A stretch of DNA of 64,000 bases from contig NZ_JAUSQV010000001.1 in assembly GCF_030811475.1 (NCBI RefSeq), forward strand, positions 3,607,001 to 3,671,000, read 5' to 3'. This DNA comes from Nakamurella flavida. GTDB lineage: Bacteria > Actinomycetota > Actinomycetes > Mycobacteriales > Nakamurellaceae. Under the pieces are notes generated by a model. That model searched no databases. It saw only the letters and a program-made list of their open reading frames with translations, and was not told the origin of the DNA. Each line of letters opens with the position of its first letter. Within the stretch, counting starts at the first letter, position 1. Positions 56,846-64,000 of this stretch are shown here, piece by piece. The translations under genes were made by a program, and so were the position numbers.

Positions 56846-59146
56846 TCAGTTGGCCCCGCCGGCGGAGATGGTCAGGTTGATGGTGGAGCCCGCCGGGGCG
56901 TTCCCGGTCGGCGTCTGGCCCACCACGACGTTCGCCACTGCGCCCGTGCCCTGCTTGGAGCTCGTGGCCACCAGGAAGCCTCGCGAGGTGAGCTCCGCGG
57001 TGGCGTCCTCCAGCGGTCGCCCCACCACATTCGGCACCTGGGTGGCTTGCGACCCGGTGATGTAGGTGGAGGAGGCCGGGGCGAAGAGCTGGGGTTCGGC
57101 TCCCTGGACCAGCGGATTCATCATGGAGAACCAGGTCTGCGCGGGGACCGAGCCACCGGACATACCGTTGCCGGCCTGCAGTGCCTCGTCCTCGGAGCAC
57201 GAACGGAGCGGGTCTCGGCAGATGGACTGCGGTTGGGGGAGGTAGTCCCACACCAGGACCGAGGCACTGGTCTGCGGGGTGAAGCCCAGGAACGCCGAGG
57301 ACCGGTAGGTCTGGGTGGTCCCCGTCTTGCCGGCCGCGGTGAAGTTCCAGCCGGCGGCGCTCGCGGCGTCGAAGGCGGTCCCCTTCGTCCCGTTCACGTT
57401 CTCCAGGTCGCCCTCCATGGCCACGGCCAGGGTGCGGGCCAGCTCCTTGGGAACCGCCTCCTCGCACGGGATGGAGTTCCAGGCGACCAGGCGGCCGTCC
57501 CGGTCGGTGATGGTGTCCACCGGGGTGGGCGGGCACCAGCGTCCGTCCGAGGCGATCGTGGCACCCACGTTGGCCAGTTCCAGCGGGCTCACCGGGGAGA
57601 CCCCGAGGGTGAAGGAAGCGATCTTCTGGGCGGTGATCTGCTGCTCGTAGTCGGTGCCCGTCCCGGCGAACGACGGGACGACCTCGCCCGCGTCGAGGAG
57701 GTAGCCCTTCATCCCGAGGCGGACAGCCATCTCGGCCACCTTGCCGAGGCCGACCGACTCCTCCAGGTTCACGAAGGCGGTGTTGGGGGAGGTGGCGAGA
57801 GCCTGGGCGATCGTCATCCGCGTCGGGAAGGTGCCGGCATTCCTCGTGATCGACCCGGGATTGATCGTGCTGGGGTACTCGGCCGGCACGTCGACAACGT
57901 TGTTGGTCCCCCAGCCGGCCTCCAGGGCCGCGGCGGCGGTGAAGATCTTGAAGGTCGAGCCGGCGCCGAGCGGGGCGAAGGTGGTCGTCAGCTTCTGCAC
58001 CGTCTGCCCGGCCTCGGCGTTCAGGCCGAACGGCCGGTTGCTGGCCAGGGCGGCCACCTTGCGGGGCTCGCCCTTCTGCACCACGGCGGTCACGTTGGCG
58101 ATCCGGGCCACAGCGGGGTCGTTCGGGTCGGCGTTGGAGGTCGTCGCGGCCTTGGCCGCGGCCATCACCGTCGGATCCAGGGTCGTCTTCACCGTGTACC
58201 CGGCGGAGGCGACCGTGTCGTAGTCCAGGCCGACACCGGCCAGGTAGTCGGTCACGTAGGTGCAGAAGAAGCCGTCGGTCTCCGAGTTCGGCGCGGCCAC
58301 GCACCCGTTGGGCACCGTCTGCGGGTTGAGCCCGAGATCGGCGGCCTTGGCCTCGTCCGCAGCCTGGGGGCTGATCCACTTCTGCTGGGCCATCAGGGTC
58401 AACACGGTGTCCCGGCGCTTCTTGGCGTCCTCGATGCGGTCCGGGTTGAGCGGGTTGAACTTGTTCGGGTTGTTGACCATCCCGGCCAGCAGCGCCGCCT
58501 GCGGCAGGGTGAGCTGGTCGGCGTCGACCCCGAAGTACCGCTTGCTGGCCGCCTCCGCGCCGTAGGTGGACGGGCCGAACGCGACCAGGTTGAGGTAGCG
58601 CTCGAGGATGGCGTCCTTGCTGTTGAGCTGGGCCTCCAGGGCCAGCGCCATCCGCGCCTCGCGGAGCTTGCGGATGGGGGTCGCCGCGATCGCGTCGGCC
58701 TTCTCGGCCTCGGTCTTCGCCTGCACCAGGTAGAGGTAGTTCTTCACGTACTGCTGGGTGAGGGTGGACCCGCCCTGCGGGCCCTGGTCGCCCTGGGCGT
58801 TGACCAGCAGGGCCCGGACCGTCCCTCGCCAGTCGACCCCGTTGTGGGTGAAGAAGCGGCGGTCCTCGACCGCGACGACGGCCTTCTGCAGGTAGTCCGA
58901 GATGCCGGCCAGCGGCCGCTGGACCCGGTTCTGGTTGTAGACGTAGGCGATCGGCGTGCCCTGGGAGTCGGTGAACGTCGTGGTCAACGGGACCGGCTCG
59001 TCCAGGGCGGCGGCCTCCGCACCCTGCACGGCCGTGGCCACCTTGTTCGACGCCATGCCCAGACCCAGGGTGTAGGGCAGGAGGAGTCCGGCCACCAGCG
59101 CCCCCGCGAGCAGGGTGCCGATCACCAGCCGACCGAGACCCGTCAT
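56846..59146 (-). CDS. Bifunctional penicillin-binding protein with PASTA domain
   Basis: A 766-residue class A PBP. N-terminal membrane anchor, then glycosyltransferase 51 (AVVAVEDRRFFTHNGVDW with catalytic Glu, GGSTLTQQYVKN), then the transpeptidase: SxxK in GAGSTFKIF, SxN in ATSPNTAF, KTG in AAGKTGTTQ. One C-terminal PASTA domain (VPNVVGRPLEDATAELTSRGF). It polymerises and cross-links peptidoglycan on the outer side of the membrane. The ATG at 59146 is taken as start; a GTG three codons upstream is also possible, and neither has a strong ribosome site. Confidence 0.96.
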   Translation of the reverse strand: MTGLGRLVIGTLLAGALVAGLLLPYTLGLGMASNKVATAVQGAEAAALDEPVPLTTTFTDSQGTPIAYVYNQNRVQRPLAGISDYLQKAVVAVEDRRFFTHNGVDWRGTVRALLVNAQGDQGPQGGSTLTQQYVKNYLYLVQAKTEAEKADAIAATPIRKLREARMALALEAQLNSKDAILERYLNLVAFGPSTYGAEAASKRYFGVDADQLTLPQAALLAGMVNNPNKFNPLNPDRIEDAKKRRDTVLTLMAQQKWISPQAADEAKAADLGLNPQTVPNGCVAAPNSETDGFFCTYVTDYLAGVGLDYDTVASAGYTVKTTLDPTVMAAAKAATTSNADPNDPAVARIANVTAVVQKGEPRKVAALASNRPFGLNAEAGQTVQKLTTTFAPLGAGSTFKIFTAAAALEAGWGTNNVVDVPAEYPSTINPGSITRNAGTFPTRMTIAQALATSPNTAFVNLEESVGLGKVAEMAVRLGMKGYLLDAGEVVPSFAGTGTDYEQQITAQKIASFTLGVSPVSPLELANVGATIASDGRWCPPTPVDTITDRDGRLVAWNSIPCEEAVPKELARTLAVAMEGDLENVNGTKGTAFDAASAAGWNFTAAGKTGTTQTYRSSAFLGFTPQTSASVLVWDYLPQPQSICRDPLRSCSEDEALQAGNGMSGGSVPAQTWFSMMNPLVQGAEPQLFAPASSTYITGSQATQVPNVVGRPLEDATAELTSRGFLVATSSKQGTGAVANVVVGQTPTGNAPAGSTINLTISAGGAN

Positions 59147-59295
59147 CACTCGCACGTGGGCCAGGGTACCGGCGGACACCGACACCGCCCGGTCCGCCGG
59201 ACCGGCGGGGTCGGCCCAGGTGAGAAGCTCCTCACCGGGCAACCCGGACGCGGCCGGGGCGTCGTCCGGCCGGTGTGGCCGGCCCGACCCGGCCG

Positions 59296-60405
59296 TCAGC
59301 CGGTGGTGAGCCGGCGGCCGACCTCGCGCAGCGCCGGTACGTCGTGGGCGTCGGACGGCAGGGCGGGTACCTCGACCACCGCGAGATCGCTGTGCTGCCG
59401 GACGAACCGGGCGCGCATCCGTCGCTCGGCGGCCCGGACCGCAGCCCGGGCGGCGTGTACCTGGAGGATCCCGGCGCTCACCGGATCGCTCCCGGCCACG
59501 TCGTCGGCGATCCGTTCGGCGCTCTCCCGGCTCAGGCCCGCGACGGCGGGATGCGTGCGGTTGAGGACCAGGCCGGCCAGTGGCATCCGCTCGGCGCGCA
59601 GCCGGTCCGCGAAGTACGAGGCCTCGCGGAGCGCGTCCGCCTCCGGGATCGACACCACCACGAAGCTCGTGCCCGGGGCCCGCAGCAGTCGGTAGGTGGT
59701 CTCCGCCCGCGCCCGGAAGCCGCCGAACATGTCCTCGAACAGGGTCACGAAGGCGGCCGCGTCGGTGAGCATCTGACCGCCGATCACCGACGTCACGGCC
59801 CGGGTGAACAGCGAGAACCCCGCCCCGACCACCTTGAGCACACCGCGCCCGGGGGTGCCCAGCATCCGGATCATCCGGCCGTCCAGGAACGAGGACATGC
59901 GTTGCGGGGCGTCCAGGAAGTCCAGCGCCGACCGGCTCGGCGGGGTGTCGACCACGATGAGGTCGTAGGAGCCGGTGGCGGCCAGCTGCCCCAGCTTCTC
60001 CATCGCCATGTACTCCTGCGTCCCGGAGAACGACGAGGAGATCGACTGGTAGAAGGGATTGGCGTAGATCTGTTCGGCCCGTTGCGGGCTGGAGTGCGCA
60101 GCGACCATCTCGTCGAAGGTGCGCCGGGTGTCCAGCATCATCGCCCACAGCTGACCGTCGGGGTGGGCGAGGTCCACCGTCACCCGGCGGGGCTCGTTGT
60201 CCAGTTCGCCCAGGCCGAGCGACTGCGCGAGCCGGCGGGCCGGGTCGATGGTCAGCACGGCCACGGTGCGACCCCGGTCGGCGGCCCACAGCGCCATGGC
60301 CGCGGCCGTGGTCGTCTTGCCGACGCCACCCGCACCGCAGGTCACCAGCACCTTGGTGGCCGGGTCGCCGAGCAGTCGTCCCATGTCCAGCCGGTCGGCG
60401 CTCAT
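59296..60405 (-). CDS. ArsA/GET3-like anion-transporting ATPase, second of a pair
   Basis: A 369-residue P-loop ATPase with the deviant Walker A (GAGGVGKTTTAAAMALWAA), switch I region (DPARRLAQSLG), switch II DLIVVDTPPSRSALDFLDAP. It overlaps the preceding paralogue by 4 bp. Such ArsA-like pairs are conserved in actinobacteria near whiB and PBP genes, where no arsenic link is known. They may form a heterodimer that handles membrane proteins or cell-envelope substrates. Confidence 0.9.
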   Translation of the reverse strand: MSADRLDMGRLLGDPATKVLVTCGAGGVGKTTTAAAMALWAADRGRTVAVLTIDPARRLAQSLGLGELDNEPRRVTVDLAHPDGQLWAMMLDTRRTFDEMVAAHSSPQRAEQIYANPFYQSISSSFSGTQEYMAMEKLGQLAATGSYDLIVVDTPPSRSALDFLDAPQRMSSFLDGRMIRMLGTPGRGVLKVVGAGFSLFTRAVTSVIGGQMLTDAAAFVTLFEDMFGGFRARAETTYRLLRAPGTSFVVVSIPEADALREASYFADRLRAERMPLAGLVLNRTHPAVAGLSRESAERIADDVAGSDPVSAGILQVHAARAAVRAAERRMRARFVRQHSDLAVVEVPALPSDAHDVPALREVGRRLTTG

Positions 60406-61445
60406 CGGCGCACCCCCTGCTCGGCGAGCCGGTCGGCCAGCTCGTAGACGCCGCCCAGATCGGCGCCGTCGATCAGCCGGGGCAGACGCAGCACGGGCAG
60501 GCCCGTCTCGACCAGGCGGCGCAGGCAGTCCCGTTCGTCCAGGACGCGGGCCGCGTGCTCGCGGGCCTGGGCGACGAGACCGGCCGGGAGATCCGGATCC
60601 GCCGGCTCGACCCCGGCGGCACGCAGCGCCTGGATCAGGTCGCCGTCGCCGGTCCGGTCGTCGCCGGCCAGCACGTCCAGCTCGTCCCCCGGCAGCAGGG
60701 GATCGGAGAGGGCGTTCACCACGATCGACCCCACCGGCAGCCCGGCGGCCCGCAGCTCCTCGACGGCCTCGACGGTCTCGGTCACCGGAAGGTCCTCGGG
60801 GAGGGCGACCAGGTGCACCAGGGTGTCGGGGGAGTGCAGCAGGGCGACCACCCCGTCGGCCTGGTTGCGGATCGGGCCCCGGCGGGCGAGGTCGGACATG
60901 GCGACCGTCACGGACAGGAAGGTGGCGATGCGCCCGGTGGGCGGGGCGTCCATGACGACCGCGTCGTAGACGGGCTGGTGGTCGGGACCGGTGCGCGTCA
61001 CCGTCTCCTTCGCCTTGCCGGTCAGCAGGACGTCCCGCAGACCCGGAGCCAGGGTCGTGGCGAACTCGATGGCGCCCATCTTCTTCAGGCTGCGCCCGGC
61101 GAATCCCAGGTTGTAGAAGAGCGCGAAGTACTCGAGCAGGGCGGCCTCCACGTCGACGGCCAGCGCGCGGACCTCACCGCCGCCGGAGGCGATGGCGATC
61201 TTGCGCTCGGCGTAGGGCAGCGGGGGGACGTCGAACAGTCGGGCGATGCCCTGCCGTTCCTCGACCTCGATGAGCAGCACGCGGCGTCCGTCGGCGGCCA
61301 GGGCCAGCGCCAGCGCGGCGGCCACCGTGGTCTTGCCGGTCCCGCCCTTGCCGGTGACCACGTGCAGCCGGGCGCGCCGGCCGGCGGTGTCCCAGCCGGG
61401 CCGGGCCTGCGGGTCGGCCACGACCGGCGAGGGGGCGGTGGTCAT
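60402..61445 (-). CDS. ArsA/GET3-like anion-transporting ATPase, first of a pair
   Basis: A 347-residue ATPase: Walker A VVTGKGGTGKTTVAAALALALA, LLIEVEERQGIARLF, switch II DAVVMDAPPTGRIATFL. GAGAGG lies before the ATG at 61445; a longer upstream reading lacks a site. The stop overlaps the second ATPase start by 4 bp, so equal synthesis is likely. It is shorter than the arsenite-pump ATPase ArsA (which is a fused dimer), and no arsenic genes are near. Confidence 0.9.
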   Translation of the reverse strand: MTTAPSPVVADPQARPGWDTAGRRARLHVVTGKGGTGKTTVAAALALALAADGRRVLLIEVEERQGIARLFDVPPLPYAERKIAIASGGGEVRALAVDVEAALLEYFALFYNLGFAGRSLKKMGAIEFATTLAPGLRDVLLTGKAKETVTRTGPDHQPVYDAVVMDAPPTGRIATFLSVTVAMSDLARRGPIRNQADGVVALLHSPDTLVHLVALPEDLPVTETVEAVEELRAAGLPVGSIVVNALSDPLLPGDELDVLAGDDRTGDGDLIQALRAAGVEPADPDLPAGLVAQAREHAARVLDERDCLRRLVETGLPVLRLPRLIDGADLGGVYELADRLAEQGVRR

Positions 61446-61509
61446 CGGGTCCTCTCTGACGGGCGGGGCGGGGTCGCGATGCGGGGTCATGGAGCGGGCC
61501 ACGTCAGGA

Positions 61510-61758
61510 TCAGGACGCCAGTGCCATCACGGCGATGGCCAGGGCCGGCACCGCGATGATCACCAGCGCCAACCACAGGGGGGAGAAGAGCACCACGGCG
61601 AAGACGACGGGGACGGCGAGAACGCCGACCGCGTGCGCCCGCCAGGCTCCCGGCAGGGCCGACCCCCGTCGTTCCCGGGCGGTGTCCATCCGCAGCAGCA
61701 CCAGGACCAGCACCATCAGTGCCGCGACGCCTGCCGCCACCCAGTGCCACCAGTCCAT
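61510..61758 (-). CDS. Small membrane protein
   Basis: An 82-residue protein with two to three hydrophobic segments (WVAAGVAALMVLVLVLL; VGVLAVPVVFAVVLF; LALVIIAVPALAIAVMAL) and a short basic loop (RERRGS). No family is recognised. It lies upstream of the ArsA-like pair on the same strand, 64 bp away, and is divergent from the DUF4177 gene. Confidence 0.7.
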   Translation of the reverse strand: MDWWHWVAAGVAALMVLVLVLLRMDTARERRGSALPGAWRAHAVGVLAVPVVFAVVLFSPLWLALVIIAVPALAIAVMALAS

Positions 61759-61843
61759 CGCCCCAGGGTAGAGGCCGGGCCCGGCGGGCCGTCCCGGGCC
61801 CGCGCGGGTCGACCGGCCGACGGGACGCCGGGGTGCGGCGTCC

Positions 61844-61849
61844 TAGAGT
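61844..61849 (+). promoter_or_regulatory. Leaderless promoter -10 box for the DUF4177-RidA pair
   Basis: TAGAGT is followed after 7 nt by the DUF4177 ATG and there is no ribosome site between them, so transcription probably begins at the start codon. Confidence 0.5.
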
Positions 61850-61856
61850 TGCCCCC

Positions 61857-62039
61857 ATGACGACTCCCGCAGGTCCGGCCGGCCCCCGCCGGTTCGAGTA
61901 CTCGACCGTTCCGCTGATCACCCACGCCACCAAGGCGATCCTGGACACCTGGGGGGAGGACGGCTGGGAGCTGGTGCAGGTCGTCCCCGGCCCCAACCCC
62001 GAGCAGCTGGTGGCCTATCTGAAGCGCGAGCGCGCATGA
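61857..62039 (+). CDS. DUF4177-like small protein
   Basis: A 60-residue protein with the FEYSTVPLI...DTWGEDGWELVQVVPGP pattern of the DUF4177/DUF4287-like actinobacterial proteins. It is small, soluble and of unknown role. It is regularly found directly before a RidA-family gene, as here, with a 4-bp ATGA overlap, so the two are co-translated. Confidence 0.8.
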   Translation: MTTPAGPAGPRRFEYSTVPLITHATKAILDTWGEDGWELVQVVPGPNPEQLVAYLKRERA

Positions 62040-62491
62040 GCGTGCAGGCCCGCCTGGACGAACTGGGCATCACGCTGCCCGCGGTCCCGGCCGCGGCCGG
62101 CAGCTACCTGCCGTTCGTCCGGACCGGCGACCTGGTCTTCACCGCCGGTCAGCTGCCGTTCGTGGACGGGGCGCTCCCGGCCACCGGGAAGGTCGGCGCC
62201 GAGGTGTCCCCGGAGGACGCCCGTACCTATGCCCAGCTCTGCGCGCTCAACCTGCTGGCCGTGATCGACGCGGCCGTCGGGGTGGACCAGGTGGTCCGGG
62301 TGGTCAAGGTCGTCGGGTTCGTGGCGTCCGCGGACGGCTTCACCGGTGCCCCCGGCGTCGTCAACGGGGCGTCCGACTTCCTGGTCGAGGTGTTCGGTGA
62401 CGCCGGTCGGCATGCCCGGTCCGCGGTGGGGGTGGCCGAACTGCCGCTCGGCTCACCCGTCGAGATCGAGGCCGTCGTCCAGGTGCGCTGA
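62036..62491 (+). CDS. RidA-family (YjgF/YER057c/UK114) protein
   Basis: A 151-residue member of the YjgF-like group with GSYLPFVRTGDLVFTAGQLPFVDG, a central NLLAVIDAAVGVDQVVRVVKVVGFVAS and a C-terminal RSAVGVAELPLGSPVEIEAVVQV. True RidA carries an Arg that binds the 2-aminoacrylate carboxylate; here RSAVGVAELP holds it. It should deaminate reactive enamines or imines. The last 39 bp overlap the convergent MBL-fold gene. Confidence 0.93.
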   Translation: MSVQARLDELGITLPAVPAAAGSYLPFVRTGDLVFTAGQLPFVDGALPATGKVGAEVSPEDARTYAQLCALNLLAVIDAAVGVDQVVRVVKVVGFVASADGFTGAPGVVNGASDFLVEVFGDAGRHARSAVGVAELPLGSPVEIEAVVQVR

Positions 62492-63265
62492 CGCCTGCCG
62501 CACGGTGTCCCGGTGGACCTCGCTCATCCCCGGGAGGGTCAGGCGGGGGTCCACCGGATCGGCCCCGGTCAGCACGGCGGTCAGGTAGTTCCGGTCGGCC
62601 GCCCACCGGTCCATCGGTGCGTCGCTCACCGTGCCGTGGCCCGGCACGAGCAGGGCGGCGCGCCGGACGTAGGGGTGCAGCAGGGTGAGCGCGTGCTCGT
62701 GGTCGGCGAGTGCGTGCGGCCCCTGATCGGGCAGCGGGAGTTCGACGTCGCTGAGCATGTCGCCGGCCAGCAGGACCCGCGCGTCCGGGAGCCACACCGC
62801 GGTGTGTCCCGGGGAGTGGGCCCGGTGGGTGACGAGCCGTAGTTCCGGCCCGTCCCACGGGATGCGGTCGGCATCCAGGGCACGGACGTCCCCGGCCAGC
62901 GCGACGAGCTCGGGCGGGAAGTCCGGGCCCAGCGCCACGGCCAGGCCCGGCCGGTCGCGGCGGCTGCGGTCCGCCGCCGCGGGAGACGCCCACCGGGGGG
63001 CCGACCCGAATCGCGGATGCCAGAGCACGTGGTCGTGATGGGCGTGGGTGGCGAACCCGGCCACCACCGTCAGGCGTTCCGCCTCGAGCCGGTCGGCGAT
63101 GTCGGCGAGCTCGTCCGGATCCCACGAGGGGTCCACGAGCACCGCCCGGCCGGCCCAGGCGATCACCGTCGCCGTGGTCCGGTCCCGTCGGGCCGTCCGC
63201 ACCAGCACCCGCAGGTCGGGCCCGGTCACCACCTCGCGCCAGCTCACGGGCGCACGGTAGGCCAT
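62453..63265 (-). CDS. MBL-fold metallo-hydrolase
   Basis: A 270-residue metallo-beta-lactamase-fold protein. Metal motifs are ATHAHHDHVLWHP, HSPGHTAVWLPD, LLAGDMLSDVE and a late His in VPGHGTVSD. The substrate is unknown; similar proteins are lactonases or thioesterases. Its end overlaps the RidA gene by 39 bp on the opposite strand. Confidence 0.88.
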   Translation of the reverse strand: MAYRAPVSWREVVTGPDLRVLVRTARRDRTTATVIAWAGRAVLVDPSWDPDELADIADRLEAERLTVVAGFATHAHHDHVLWHPRFGSAPRWASPAAADRSRRDRPGLAVALGPDFPPELVALAGDVRALDADRIPWDGPELRLVTHRAHSPGHTAVWLPDARVLLAGDMLSDVELPLPDQGPHALADHEHALTLLHPYVRRAALLVPGHGTVSDAPMDRWAADRNYLTAVLTGADPVDPRLTLPGMSEVHRDTVRQASAHLDDGLDLDG

Positions 63266-63279
63266 CCCGAGGCGCTCGC

Positions 63280-63285
63280 TACGGT
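63280..63285 (+). promoter_or_regulatory. Leaderless promoter -10 box for the last MBL-fold gene
   Basis: TACGGT lies 6 nt before the ATG at 63292, with no ribosome site between, the spacing of a leaderless actinobacterial message. Confidence 0.4.
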
Positions 63286-63291
63286 GGCCCC

Positions 63292-64000
63292 ATGTCGTCG
63301 CTGCGCGTGCTGGACCCCCAGGTGGCCGTGCTGCTCGCGCCCAATCCGGGGCCGATGACCCTGGACGGCACCAACTCCTACCGGTTGGCCGCTCCGGGGA
63401 CCGCGGCGGCGGTGGTGGTGGATCCCGGGCCGGACGACACCGATCACCTGCGGACGCTGGCCGCCGCCGGCCCGGTGGAACTCGTCCTCATCACCCATCG
63501 CCATGCCGACCACACGGCCGGCGCCGCGGCGTTCGCCGCGATGACCGGCGCTCCGGTCCGGGCCGTCGACCCGGTGCACTGCCTCGGTGCGTCCCCGCTG
63601 ACGGCCGACGAGCGGATCGACGCCGCCGGTCTGACCATCACGGTGCTGGCCACCCCGGGTCACACCGCCGACTCGGCCTGCTTCCGGCTCCCCGGCCCCG
63701 GCTCCGGCTCGGTGCTGACGGGGGACACGATCCTGGGTCGCGGCACCACCGTCCTCGCGCCGCCGGACGGCTCGCTGGCGGACTACCTGCGCACGCTGGA
63801 CCTGCTCGCGGGTCTCGGTGCCGCCCGGGTGCTGCCGGCCCACGGCCCCGAGCTGCCCGATCTCGCCGCGGTGTGCCGGGCCTACCGCCGGCACCGGGAG
63901 GAGCGGCTGGCCCAGGTGCGCGATGCGGTGACGGCGGCGTCGCTGGACCCCGGGGACCCGGCGGCGGTGGGCGTGGTGACCGACCGGGTCTACGGGGAGG
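63292..64000 (+). CDS. MBL-fold hydrolase, LACTB2-like (3' end outside window)
   Basis: The first 236 residues are visible and no stop is reached. The domain has LDGTNSYRLAAPG near the start, the metal motif LITHRHADHTAGA, LATPGHTADSACF, LTGDTILGRGTT and LPAHGPEL. This arrangement, and the start PNPGPMTLDGTNSY, match the LACTB2-like group, several of which are endoribonucleases. A C-terminal winged-helix-like segment would lie beyond the window. Confidence 0.9.
   Translation, partial: MSSLRVLDPQVAVLLAPNPGPMTLDGTNSYRLAAPGTAAAVVVDPGPDDTDHLRTLAAAGPVELVLITHRHADHTAGAAAFAAMTGAPVRAVDPVHCLGASPLTADERIDAAGLTITVLATPGHTADSACFRLPGPGSGSVLTGDTILGRGTTVLAPPDGSLADYLRTLDLLAGLGAARVLPAHGPELPDLAAVCRAYRRHREERLAQVRDAVTAASLDPGDPAAVGVVTDRVYGE

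Noticed and set aside
59296..61445. Arsenic resistance operon
   Set aside because: The two ATPases are ArsA-like, but there is no arsB, arsC or arsR, and such pairs are common housekeeping neighbours of PBP genes in actinobacteria.

Overview
The window is about 70 % GC with dense, often 4-bp-overlapping genes, frequent GTG starts and several promoters whose -10 box (TANNNT) sits 6-7 nt before the start codon (leaderless mRNAs). Gene content (lysC with an internal start plus asd, ybaB-recR, PASTA penicillin-binding protein next to paired ArsA-like ATPases, leuA with a leucine-rich leader peptide) points to a high-GC actinobacterium, possibly near Nakamurella; the genus is a guess. No insertion sequence, CRISPR array, rRNA or origin was seen; one tRNA (Pro, CGG) is present.

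Layout. 1-1669 (+): the end of a dipeptide/oligopeptide ABC transporter. 1603-19343 (all -): a RiPP biosynthetic cluster. Read in its own direction it runs: DesK-like histidine kinase, NarL-type response regulator, DrrA/DrrB-like ABC-2 transporter, a 36-residue cationic peptide, three precursor peptides (62, 56 and 67 residues), a hairpin, cytochrome P450, C39-peptidase ABC exporter, a second ABC exporter, a YcaO cyclodehydratase fused to its leader-binding/E1-like partner, a SagB-like azoline dehydrogenase, and a split LanB dehydratase (glutamylation protein and elimination protein). 19398-22932 (-): GH31 glycosidase and a lipoprotein amidase. 23116-27363 (+): ybaB, recR, uridine-kinase-like, MFS transporter, DUF2236. 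27410-30085 (-): MFS transporter and dialkylglycine decarboxylase. 30190-32851: repeat protein, leuA with attenuator-like leader, small acidic protein. 33073-44952: a catabolic locus (amino-acid ABC transporter, 2-hydroxyacid dehydrogenase, ThDP enzyme, ureohydrolase, sugar-isomerase-like protein, Rieske oxygenase and reductase) bounded by two paralogous double-domain Lrp/AsnC regulators. 44949-50679 (+): EPSP-synthase-like remnant, lysC, asd, DUF429, frameshifted lipoprotein. 50712-64000: mixed housekeeping genes, the tRNA, PBP, ArsA pair, RidA and two MBL-fold proteins.

The most interesting content is the RiPP cluster. After a shared leader (E-[DE]-L, then exactly ten residues ending in Ala-Gly), each precursor carries a C-terminal 22-residue core in which Cys/Ser/Thr stand at positions 2, 5, 8, 11, 14, 17 and 20: a strict three-residue period kept in all three peptides although the intervening residues vary. 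With YcaO, dehydrogenase and split LanB alongside, this predicts a family of goadsporin-like linear azol(in)e peptides, here with a P450 and a C39 exporter. The ABC-2 transporter has its own leaderless promoter with a 17-bp-arm inverted repeat upstream, a candidate site for the adjacent response regulator.

Other points to check: the catabolic locus, which could act on an arginine-like or guanidino compound; the leuA leader; the EPSP-synthase-like protein lacking the catalytic Lys; and a lipoprotein gene broken in a G run. All functional calls rest on reading motifs by eye; no database search was possible.
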